Part shown: in pieces, positions 1 to 7,487 of the stretch
Numbering within the stretch: position 1 is the stretch's first letter
Layout of the letters: the number at the start of each line of letters is the position of its first letter
DNA from: Sporomusa silvacetica DSM 10669
GTDB lineage: Bacteria > Bacillota > Negativicutes > Sporomusales > Sporomusaceae
DNA: 61,011 nt
Direction of reading: 5' to 3'
NCBI RefSeq assembly: GCF_002257705.1
Contig: NZ_LSLK01000108.1
Coordinates: 1-61,011 of the forward strand
Translations under genes and position numbers: made by a program
Notes under the pieces: model-generated
Databases searched by the model: none
What the model saw: only the letters and a program-made list of their open reading frames with translations
What the model was told of the DNA's origin: nothing

Positions 1-126
1 TGAACATAGCGAGGAAATACGAGGTATTTCATTTACGTTAAGTTATTGAACCGCCGTGTACCGAACGGTACGCACGGTGGTGTGAGAGGTCGGTCATTCA
101 AATAATGGATGACCTCCTACTCGATT
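1..126 (+). mobile_element. 3' end of a group II intron (domains V and VI)
   Basis: Seen: bases 50-81 fold as a domain V hairpin. ACCGCCGTG pairs with CACGGTGGT (one G-U), followed by a two-base GC bulge and a GTACC/GGTAC tip on a GAAC loop. Bases 87-115 form a domain VI-like stem (AGGTC/GACCT), followed by CCTACTCGAT, the usual end of bacterial group II introns with the branch-point A about 7 bases from the end. The TGA at base 1 may be the stop of the intron-encoded reverse transcriptase, which would lie outside the window. The intron is on the + strand and ends 20 bases past the stop codon of the convergent minus-strand gene. The exact 3' boundary (125-127) is inferred. Confidence 0.85.
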
Positions 127-146
127 AATAAAGATTTTATCGTTGC

Positions 147-899
147 TTATGCGGTTATGGTACGTTGATATGGTTTGCCGCAATGTTGGCAGTGTGGTTC
201 AGTAGGTGCATGCGCAATCGTATCTTCTGATATGTAGCCACAGGTTATGCAATGCGTTTTGATTTTAATTAAATACCTCTCGGCCAATTTTGCTTGTTCT
301 ATTGATGTTTTGACAGAAGCTATAAATTCTCGCGGTATGGTAAAGGCGTCATTTTGCTGACCAGCAGCATCTTGATGGTGTATAATTAACTGAGTTTCCT
401 GTTCACCCAGAGTAAGGGAGTTATTTAGTTGTTCATAAGGGATTATTAACCAACGGCACTTGGTATTGCCAGCAGGCTTATCAATGAAATAGATTGCATG
501 ACTGGTTACTACCAAGGCACCATTTTCATCTAAAAAGCTCGCGGGAATAATTCGGTGGATGGCCTCACCCAGCCAAAGGTTTTCAGGGACATCGACGAGT
601 AGTGCCTGTAGTTCGGGGTTTATATTCAGAAAATCCCGGTATTTTTTCGCGATAGGTAAAGTCGGAGGCACGCCATCTGCAAGAATGGTAATAGCTGCGT
701 ATTCTGCTATCAAAGCTTTAACGATCGAAATACTAGCATCTACATTACCTTTATAGATAATAACGCAAGGCATAGTATCCAAAGCCATTTTTATAGCTAA
801 CCGCCCGCGCAGCAAAATTTTTTCCAGGCGGCGTTCTAAATTTTCCCGATGAGAGCACCCTTTTAAAATAATGCTATAATATTTATGCTCACTGTTCAT
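147..899 (-). CDS. Hypothetical protein with C-terminal zinc ribbon
   Basis: A 250-residue soluble protein that I do not recognise as a named family. The C-terminus carries two cysteine pairs (CITCG near residue 218 and CQHCG near 239), which looks like a zinc ribbon. There is no signal peptide or membrane segment. A GAGGTG ribosome site lies 5 bases before the ATG, and a good vegetative promoter is at 923-951, so it is probably an independent gene. The segment around residues 105-150 (IIPASFLDENG, SHAIYFIDKPAG) is not a motif I can assign. It runs against the predominant gene direction, together with cheV, in an inverted insert between the intron and mnmE. Confidence 0.75.
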   Translation of the reverse strand: MNSEHKYYSIILKGCSHRENLERRLEKILLRGRLAIKMALDTMPCVIIYKGNVDASISIVKALIAEYAAITILADGVPPTLPIAKKYRDFLNINPELQALLVDVPENLWLGEAIHRIIPASFLDENGALVVTSHAIYFIDKPAGNTKCRWLIIPYEQLNNSLTLGEQETQLIIHHQDAAGQQNDAFTIPREFIASVKTSIEQAKLAERYLIKIKTHCITCGYISEDTIAHAPTEPHCQHCGKPYQRTITA

Positions 900-922
900 A
901 CAGACACCTCGCTTTCATCAAT

Positions 923-951
923 ATTGTACAATGCTTGGCGGTTATTGACAA
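923..951 (-). promoter_or_regulatory. Sigma-A-type promoter for the zinc-ribbon gene
   Basis: On the minus strand, TTGTCA (946-951) and TACAAT (923-928) are separated by exactly 17 bases. The -10 box lies 24 bases before the ATG of the 250-residue gene. Confidence 0.6.
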
Positions 952-1058
952 TAATAAGAAAACGAAAAATTGATTGCGTACTATTTTGGGGGAGGTATAT
1001 ATAATTTTAAGTGGCATAAATAAATAATTATAGAACTTGATAAAGTGAAGTAACAGGG

Positions 1059-1084
1059 AAAAAAATACTACCCGTGGCGGGTAG
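1059..1084 (-). terminator. Intrinsic terminator of cheV
   Basis: On the minus strand, CTACCCG-CCA-CGGGTAG (1068-1084) is followed by a run of seven T's. It starts about 10 bases after the cheV stop and separates cheV from the next minus-strand gene. Confidence 0.8.
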
Positions 1085-1092
1085 CATTTCTT

Positions 1093-1992
1093 TTAAAGAA
1101 TGAATTTATCAATTAGATCAATTAACTCAGCAATCTCTGGCTTAGAAACTTGTCCGTTTGCGCCAATAGACTGTCCTTTCAAACGCATTTCTTCATTGAT
1201 TAGTGAGGAGAAGAGTATAACAGGCAAATGTTTAAATTTTTCATTTTCTTTGATGCGTTTAGTGAGATGATGACCGTCCATTTGTGGCATTTCAATATCG
1301 GTGATTACCAGTTGCAGTTTATTTTCAATAGGTTCGCCATTAGCAGCTAGTTTCTCGATTTTTTCCCAGGCATCTTGTCCGTTTTCAGTTAAAATTATAC
1401 TGGCATAACCGGCATTGTGCAGTGTACTTAGTAATAGATCTCGCAGTAGTCTGGAATCTTCTGCTACTAAGATGGTTTTATTTTTGCGAATATCCATAAC
1501 ATTAGGGGCTGCGGAAGTAATCTGATTAAATTTCTCGTTCATTTCCGGGTTAATGTCAGATACTATTTTTTCAAAGTCTAATAAAATGACCATTTTTTCC
1601 GCCATTTTTATTATTCCGACAACCATTTCAGAGTTGGCAATATTGGGAGGTTGCTCCATGGCTGTCCAGGAGATACGGTGAATACGTGATACTTCGTCAA
1701 CGAGAAAGGCAACAAAGTAGTTATTTAGCTCGCTTACAATTACCTTGGGTGAAGTAGTGGATGACTCAGCACCCAGGCAGCGGGGAAGGTTGACTAAAGG
1801 CATAACCCGTCCGCGTAGAGTAAAAATACCATCAACCCATGGATGAACATTGGGCATTTTGGTGATTGTTAAGGGATTAATAACTTCTCTTACTTTTGCT
1901 ACATTAATGCCATAACTAACTGGACCAATAGAAAATTCAACTATTTCAAACTCATTAGTTCCGGATTCCAGCAAAATCCCCTTCTCAGACAT
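1093..1992 (-). CDS. cheV: Chemotaxis protein CheV (CheW-receiver fusion)
   Basis: The protein couples chemoreceptors to the CheA kinase and has a phosphorylatable receiver domain for adaptation. An N-terminal CheW-like domain (about residues 10-155; motif TLRGRVMPLVNL) is followed by a response-regulator receiver domain (about 170-299) with the acidic pair AED, the acceptor Asp in VITDIEMP and the conserved Lys in SKPE. The frame opens at 2016, but AGAAGGGA lies just upstream of the ATG at 1992, so the later start (MSEKG, 299 residues) is preferred. No other chemotaxis gene is in the window, so this is a solitary cheV. Its minus-strand orientation opposes its neighbour mnmE. Confidence 0.88.
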   Translation of the reverse strand: MSEKGILLESGTNEFEIVEFSIGPVSYGINVAKVREVINPLTITKMPNVHPWVDGIFTLRGRVMPLVNLPRCLGAESSTTSPKVIVSELNNYFVAFLVDEVSRIHRISWTAMEQPPNIANSEMVVGIIKMAEKMVILLDFEKIVSDINPEMNEKFNQITSAAPNVMDIRKNKTILVAEDSRLLRDLLLSTLHNAGYASIILTENGQDAWEKIEKLAANGEPIENKLQLVITDIEMPQMDGHHLTKRIKENEKFKHLPVILFSSLINEEMRLKGQSIGANGQVSKPEIAELIDLIDKFIL

Positions 1993-2328
1993 TGCCATCC
2001 CTTCTTTCTTTTTCAATAATATAATAGTAGGATAACATCAATAATTATTATTTCTAGGTTATGGTTAGTTTACCTGCTAAAAGTTCATGATTAATAATAA
2101 ATTTCTGAGTATTTTTACTTAATCCAGCAAATAATAACTATTCTGCATTAAAATATTGGCAGGCAGAGGCAGCTGTGTGTTGATAAGCGGAAACGATTGC
2201 TTAGGAAATAAGCAGGAACATGGAAGCGGGCAGGGAATATTTATATATTTACATAGTAATAAAAATTGACTATGAGTTACAATCCTAAGTGTAGTTTATT
2301 TGAGTAAAACCTTGTAAGGAGTGGAATA
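1993..2328. other. AT-rich divergent intergenic region, cheV / mnmE
   Basis: This 336-base region holds the starts of two divergent transcription units. I see no gene or RNA structure that I can name. A weak promoter-like TTGACT at 2266-2271, with no convincing -10 box, is the only candidate for mnmE. The mnmE ribosome site AAGGAG is at 2316-2321. Confidence 0.4.
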
Positions 2329-3726
2329 TTGTTGATTGGGTTGACTAGTGATGATACTATTAGCGCAATTGCTACCTCAATCGGTGAAGGTGGTATTGGT
2401 ATTGTAAGGGTAAGTGGTAGTAAAGCGCTAGTTATTGCGGATAAGCTGTTTGTTAGTAAAGTAGGTAAACAGGTGGCTGACGTTCTGTCTCATAAAGTAT
2501 TGTATGGTGATATTATTGATCCGGATAGTGATGAAAAGGTGGATGAAGTATTACTCCTTATCATGCGCGCTCCCCGCTCTTATACTTGTGAAGATATTGT
2601 GGAAATTCATTGTCACGGTGGACCAGTACCATTACAACGAGTGCTAGCACTTACTATGAAAGCGGGAGCAAGGTTGGCTGAGCCGGGTGAATTTACTAAA
2701 CGGGCTTTTTTGAATGGGCGGTTGGATTTAGCACAGGCCGAGGCGGTAATTGATATTATTAGGGCTAAGACTGATACCTCGCTCAAAGCGGCGATTGGCA
2801 ATTTATCAGGCCAGTTATCAGAGCAGGTAAAAGACTTGCGTCACACTATTTTGCGAATGATTGCTCAACTAGAGGCTGCAATTGATTTTCCAGAAGAGGA
2901 TATTGAAGAGGCGGCGGCGACTGATGTTGCTAAATTAATACAAGCGGCTGATATACAGCTTAGTGCTTTATTGGCGACTGCGCAAACAGGCAGAATTTTA
3001 CGCGAGGGATTGGCAACTGTAATTATTGGTAAGCCCAATGTTGGTAAATCCAGTTTGCTTAACGCTTTACTCCGGGAGAAGCGGGCCATTGTTACTGATG
3101 TTCCTGGTACAACCAGAGATATCATTGAGGAATATGTTAATATTCGCGGCATACCGCTTAAAATTATTGATACGGCAGGTATTCGTGAAACTGTCGATGT
3201 TGTGGAAAAAATTGGCGTTGAGCGGGCGCGCGAGCTTGTAGGTCAGGCTGATCTTATATTGGTGTTGCTAGATTCGTCTGCACCATTATCAGCTGAAGAT
3301 AAAGCGGTGTTGGCTTTGTTATCAGATAAACAGGCCATTGTTTTAATCAATAAGAGTGATTTACCTGCCCAGCTAAAGTCTGAGGAAGTAGAAAAATATA
3401 CGGATGGCCGGTCGGTATTACGGATTTCGGTCGAACAGGGTCAGGGCTTGGCTGAGCTGGAACAGATGATTGCTGATATGGTGTATAGTGGTCAGGTTAG
3501 TCAGGGTGAAGCCGCATTTGTTAGCAATGTTCGCCAAGCTGATGCCCTGGGACAGGCCCAGGGGAGGCTGGCTGAGGCTTTGGCAACGATTGCGGCAGGA
3601 ATGCCAACAGATTGTATTGTTGTCGATCTCCGGGCAGCATGGGAAAAGCTTGGCGAAATAACTGGTGATACGGTAGGTGAGGATATCATCGATCAGATAT
3701 TTACTCAATTTTGTATTGGTAAGTAG
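2329..3726 (+). CDS. mnmE: tRNA modification GTPase MnmE
   Basis: With MnmG it installs the (carboxymethyl)aminomethyl group on U34 of certain tRNAs, using methylene-tetrahydrofolate, FAD and GTP. The N-terminal folate-binding domain is about residues 1-120. The helical domain is split by a G domain with GKPNVGKS (234-241), a switch-II DTAG and NKSD, and the protein ends in the family-specific CIGK, whose Cys is conserved. Its 465 residues are normal length. Translation starts at TTG 2329 (or the next TTG) 7 bases after AAGGAG. It is the first gene of mnmE-mnmG-rsmG-noc. The usual upstream partners (rnpA, yidC, jag) are missing. Confidence 0.96.
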   Translation: MLIGLTSDDTISAIATSIGEGGIGIVRVSGSKALVIADKLFVSKVGKQVADVLSHKVLYGDIIDPDSDEKVDEVLLLIMRAPRSYTCEDIVEIHCHGGPVPLQRVLALTMKAGARLAEPGEFTKRAFLNGRLDLAQAEAVIDIIRAKTDTSLKAAIGNLSGQLSEQVKDLRHTILRMIAQLEAAIDFPEEDIEEAAATDVAKLIQAADIQLSALLATAQTGRILREGLATVIIGKPNVGKSSLLNALLREKRAIVTDVPGTTRDIIEEYVNIRGIPLKIIDTAGIRETVDVVEKIGVERARELVGQADLILVLLDSSAPLSAEDKAVLALLSDKQAIVLINKSDLPAQLKSEEVEKYTDGRSVLRISVEQGQGLAELEQMIADMVYSGQVSQGEAAFVSNVRQADALGQAQGRLAEALATIAAGMPTDCIVVDLRAAWEKLGEITGDTVGEDIIDQIFTQFCIGK

Positions 3727-3764
3727 AAAATTTGTAAGAGTGGTAGTACAATGAGGTGAAAATT

Positions 3765-5636
3765 TTGTTTCAAGTAGATAAGTATGATGTTGTGGTAATT
3801 GGTGCTGGGCATGCTGGCTGTGAAGCAGCACTGGCTGCAGCACGACTAGGGTGTCGGACGTTAATTACTACTCTTAATATGGATAATATCGCAATGATGC
3901 CCTGTAATCCGGCAGTTGGTGGACCGGCCAAGGGCCATCTGGTGAGAGAGATTGATGCGCTTGGCGGTCAAATGGGTGTCAATACCGACAAGACATGTAT
4001 TCAAATACGAATGCTTAATACTGGTAAAGGTCCGGCAGTGCATGCTCTCAGGGCTCAGGCTGATAAGCGCCTATATCAGTCGGCCATGAAGCATACCCTG
4101 GAGATTCAGCCTAATTTAGCTGTTAAGCAGGCATTAATTGATAATATCCTGGTGGAACATGGGCGTGTCACTGGGGTAGTAACTGAATTGGGCGAGATAT
4201 ATAGTGCTAGCTGTGTTATTATTGCGACAGGTACGTATTTACGAGGTAAAATTATTCTGGGAGAAATTAATTACCCTGGTGGTCCGGCAGGGCAGCGGGC
4301 CGCAGAGAAGCTGTCGGAAGCACTTAAGGGAATTGGAATTTCGCTGATGCGGTTCAAAACTGGTACGCCCGCACGGGTGGATGCTCGGACTGTGGACACC
4401 AGTAAAATGACCATTCAGCCTGGTGATGATGTGGTGCATAATTTCTCTTTTTTGAGTGATACCGCTACTCGCGAACAAATTCCCTGCTGGTTGACCTATA
4501 CTAATGAGCAGACCCATACTATTATACGGGAGAATATGCACCGTGCACCTTTATATATGGGGATTATTGAAGGGACAGGGCCGCGTTACTGTCCGTCAAT
4601 TGAGGATAAGGTAGTACGCTTTGCTGATAAATTAGCGCATCAGGTATTTGTAGAACCAGAGGGAATCAATACTACGGAAATGTATATTCAAGGGATGTCC
4701 ACAAGTCTGCCAGTAGATGTCCAGTTAGCCTTCTTGCGAACCATTCCGGGTCTGGAAAAGGTCGAGATTATGCGTCCTGGTTATGCGATTGAATATGATT
4801 GTGTTGATCCTACTGAGTTGAAACCAACATTGGAAACCAAAAAGGTACATGGATTATTTTCTGCCGGTCAGTCTAATGGTACTTCCGGTTATGAAGAGGC
4901 AGCGGCACAGGGCTTAATTGCGGGGATTAATGCGGCGCTAAAGGTACAAGAGCGCCCACCCTTTATATTATCTCGTGCTGACGCTTATATTGGTGTATTG
5001 ATTGATGATCTGGTGACTAAGGGAACCAGTGAACCTTACCGGATTATGACTTCGAGAGCAGAATACCGTCTTATTTTGCGGCAAGATAATGCCGATCTGC
5101 GCCTGACCGAGAAAGGGCGGGATATTGGCCTTGTTACTGACGAGCGATATAAGCGCTTTGTTGTCAAGCGGACGGCTATTGAGCAGACTTTAGAATTGTT
5201 GAAAAGCATACAAATTACTCCGTTGCCTGAAATACAGGAAAAGATGATGGCTCTTGGTACGGCTGAACTCCGGACAGGCATTACTTTATATGATTTACTT
5301 AAACGTACAGAGGTTGGCTATGAGGCTATGCGGCTGCAGTTTTCGTTGCCTGAGATACCAGCAGTAGTACGTGAGCAAGTGGAAATATCTGTTAAGTTCG
5401 AAGGATATGTCCAAAAACAGATTGAGCAAGTAGAGCGTTCGGCTAAACTTGAGGCTAAACGTCTGCCTGAAGATATGGATTATAGCCAAATTAGCGGCCT
5501 ATCACTGGAAGCTCGGCAGAAGCTAAATAAAATTCAGCCCCTGTCAGTAGGCCAAGCTGCTCGCATTTCTGGTGTATCACCTGCAGATATTTCTATATTG
5601 ATGGTGCATTTGGAGCAGCGGCGGGGTAGAAAATAA
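3765..5636 (+). CDS. mnmG: tRNA uridine-5-carboxymethylaminomethyl modification enzyme MnmG (GidA)
   Basis: The FAD-dependent partner of MnmE in wobble-uridine modification. The N-terminal dinucleotide fold VVIGAGHAGCEAA begins about residue 9, and the family signature with PCNPAVGGPAKGHLVREIDALGG follows near residue 45. Later conserved blocks (SRAEYRLILRQDNAD) are present. Length is about 623 residues, as expected. A GTG at 3756 also opens the frame, but GAGGTG at 3753-3758 sits 6 bases before TTG 3765, so TTG is the preferred start. It follows mnmE by 38 bases and is probably cotranscribed with it. Confidence 0.96.
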   Translation: MFQVDKYDVVVIGAGHAGCEAALAAARLGCRTLITTLNMDNIAMMPCNPAVGGPAKGHLVREIDALGGQMGVNTDKTCIQIRMLNTGKGPAVHALRAQADKRLYQSAMKHTLEIQPNLAVKQALIDNILVEHGRVTGVVTELGEIYSASCVIIATGTYLRGKIILGEINYPGGPAGQRAAEKLSEALKGIGISLMRFKTGTPARVDARTVDTSKMTIQPGDDVVHNFSFLSDTATREQIPCWLTYTNEQTHTIIRENMHRAPLYMGIIEGTGPRYCPSIEDKVVRFADKLAHQVFVEPEGINTTEMYIQGMSTSLPVDVQLAFLRTIPGLEKVEIMRPGYAIEYDCVDPTELKPTLETKKVHGLFSAGQSNGTSGYEEAAAQGLIAGINAALKVQERPPFILSRADAYIGVLIDDLVTKGTSEPYRIMTSRAEYRLILRQDNADLRLTEKGRDIGLVTDERYKRFVVKRTAIEQTLELLKSIQITPLPEIQEKMMALGTAELRTGITLYDLLKRTEVGYEAMRLQFSLPEIPAVVREQVEISVKFEGYVQKQIEQVERSAKLEAKRLPEDMDYSQISGLSLEARQKLNKIQPLSVGQAARISGVSPADISILMVHLEQRRGRK

Positions 5637-5651
5637 TATAGGGGGATAGCT

Positions 5652-6371
5652 ATGAATCAGTTTCAGGATATACTGGCTAAAGCAGCCGCTGAATATGGGC
5701 TAAGTCTTGTGCCAGAGCAATTGGCGGCCTTGGATAATTACTACCAGCGGCTATTAGTGTGGAATGAAAAGATCAATTTAACTGCGATTACTGAGCCGTA
5801 TGAGGTGGCTGTTAAACATATGATTGATTCGCTATCTTGTTATCGGGAGGAGCTGTTTACTCCTGGTGTTAGCTTAATTGATGTTGGTACAGGTGCTGGA
5901 TTTCCGGGTATTCCGCTTAAAATCTTTCAACAAGATATTAAGCTGACTTTAATGGATTCATTAAATAAGCGATTAAATTTTTTGCGTGAGGTTATCGATG
6001 AGTTAGCGCTTGACGGGGTTTATACTGTTCATGCCCGGGCCGAAGAAGCCGGAAAAAACAAACAATACCGGGAGCAATATCAACTTGCGGTGTCGAGGGC
6101 TGTAGCCAGGCTTAATGTATTATGCGAGTTATGTCTGCCTTTTGTTAAAGTTGGAGGCTGGTTTATAGCTTTGAAGGGAGCCCAATACGAAGATGAGGTG
6201 CGGGAAGCCGCCAAAGCTGTTAATCTGCTTGGCGGGAAAATTGAAAATATCACGCCAGTCATCTTGCCTGGTCTTACTGATAAGCGGGCGGTAATTTATA
6301 TAAAAAAAATTGCGGTTACGCCGCAAACCTATCCGCGTAAGGCAGGAACTCCGGAAAAAAAGCCATTATGA
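5652..6371 (+). CDS. rsmG: 16S rRNA (guanine527-N7)-methyltransferase RsmG
   Basis: Methylates N7 of G527 in the 530 loop of 16S rRNA using S-adenosylmethionine. The SAM-binding motif LIDVGTGAGFPGIPLKI lies near residues 74-90, and the conserved AVARL motif near 150. Its 239 residues are typical. An AGGGGG-type ribosome site precedes ATG by about 7 bases. It is 15 bases after mnmG, in the same operon. Confidence 0.95.
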   Translation: MNQFQDILAKAAAEYGLSLVPEQLAALDNYYQRLLVWNEKINLTAITEPYEVAVKHMIDSLSCYREELFTPGVSLIDVGTGAGFPGIPLKIFQQDIKLTLMDSLNKRLNFLREVIDELALDGVYTVHARAEEAGKNKQYREQYQLAVSRAVARLNVLCELCLPFVKVGGWFIALKGAQYEDEVREAAKAVNLLGGKIENITPVILPGLTDKRAVIYIKKIAVTPQTYPRKAGTPEKKPL

Positions 6372-6448
6372 TTTAGAGGAAAATGCCATTATCTGCAGAA
6401 TATAACAACTAGCATAGATAACCCAATTGTTTTGTAGGTGGTGGAATC

Positions 6449-7387
6449 ATGAGAAATTTGGCTAAGCTGTTTGGTATTGGAGAAGCTTCGCCAACTATTC
6501 CTGCGGATATTACGGAGAGTAATTCTGTTGTTGCGAATGAACAAATTGATGCAGCTAATACTGCTTCTAATACAACAGAAGCAATCAATGTTGTTGATTT
6601 GCAATCAGTACATAGAGTTTCGCCTGAAAACATTATACCGAACCCATTTCAGCCGCGTAAAACCTTTAATGATGATTCGTTGCAAGAGTTGGCTGGGTCT
6701 ATTCGTGAGTTTGGGGTAATTCAACCACTGTTAGTACGTCGGCAAGGTGAAGTTTATGAGCTAATTGCTGGTGAACGTCGCCTGAGGGCTTCTCGTTTAG
6801 CAGGTCTCACTGAAGTTCCTGTTATTGTGCGCGAGCTAGAAGACAAAGAAATGGCTGAGCTGGCCATGATTGAGAATTTACAGCGGGAGGATCTGCACTT
6901 TTTAGAGGAGGCCGAAGGATATCAGCATTTGCTTGCCAGCTTTAGCTTTACCCAGGAAGAGTTAGCACGACGGGTGGGGAAAAACCAATCGACCATTGCG
7001 AATAAACTGCGGCTATTAAAGTTAGCACCGGAAGTACGCAAGGTTCTTGTTGGTCAGAGCTTGACAGAGCGTCATGCCCGTGCCCTCTTGAAAATAGACG
7101 ATCCCCAAATCCAGATGGAAGTACTTGCTGGTGTGAAGGAAAAGGGTTTGAATGTCCGGGAAACAGAAGACTTAATCGAGAACTTCTCTAATAATATTTC
7201 CCGGGAAAAGCAGCCTGCTCCGAAACAGACACTAGTTAAGATAATTAAAGATGTTCGCATTTTCATTAATACGATTAATAGCGTAATATCCCAAATGAAG
7301 AAAAGTGGTATGGATATTACAGTAAAGCAGGATATTGAGGGCGACTATGTCAATATCAGTATCCAGGTAAAGAATAGTCGCAAGTAA
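6449..7387 (+). CDS. noc: Nucleoid occlusion protein Noc (ParB family)
   Basis: A ParB-like DNA-binding protein that in Bacillus blocks division over the nucleoid by binding Noc sites and anchoring to the membrane. The ParB nuclease/CTPase domain spans about residues 50-140 (NPFQPRKTF, GERRLRASRLAG, ENLQREDL) and the helix-turn-helix is near 165-190 (FTQEELARRVGKNQSTIANKL). A short amphipathic start (MRNLAKLFG) fits the membrane-anchoring helix of Noc. Position straight after rsmG and upstream of soj-parB is the conserved noc position and separates it from the ParB at 11608. A near-perfect Noc-binding sequence lies inside the gene at 7196-7209. Confidence 0.9.
   Translation: MRNLAKLFGIGEASPTIPADITESNSVVANEQIDAANTASNTTEAINVVDLQSVHRVSPENIIPNPFQPRKTFNDDSLQELAGSIREFGVIQPLLVRRQGEVYELIAGERRLRASRLAGLTEVPVIVRELEDKEMAELAMIENLQREDLHFLEEAEGYQHLLASFSFTQEELARRVGKNQSTIANKLRLLKLAPEVRKVLVGQSLTERHARALLKIDDPQIQMEVLAGVKEKGLNVRETEDLIENFSNNISREKQPAPKQTLVKIIKDVRIFINTINSVISQMKKSGMDITVKQDIEGDYVNISIQVKNSRK
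7196..7209 (+). promoter_or_regulatory. Candidate Noc-binding site (NBS) within noc
   Basis: ATTTCCCGGGAAAA matches 13 of 14 bases of the palindromic Bacillus Noc-binding consensus ATTTCCCGGGAAAT. It lies in the 3' half of noc. Binding by this organism's Noc is inference. Confidence 0.6.
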
Positions 7388-7409
7388 TAGGTTACTATTG
7401 TGCGGTAAA

Positions 7410-7454
7410 GGGCTGTGGAAAACTTAGCGATAAGTTTCCCACAGCCCCTTTTTG
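7410..7454 (+). terminator. Intrinsic terminator after noc
   Basis: GGCTGTGGAAAACTTA pairs with TAAGTTTCCCACAGCC (one mismatch) around a GCGA loop, then CCTTTTTG. It ends the mnmE-mnmG-rsmG-noc unit and faces the convergent metH gene. Confidence 0.88.
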
Positions 7455-7487
7455 ATAGTTATAGTAGTTTGTTAGCTACTGCTTGTT

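Noticed and set aside
3418..3843. Long minus-strand open frame across the mnmE/mnmG junction
   Set aside because: It lies antisense to two well-conserved genes, lacks a ribosome site and has no family features; a shadow frame. The same applies to the other antisense frames in the window.
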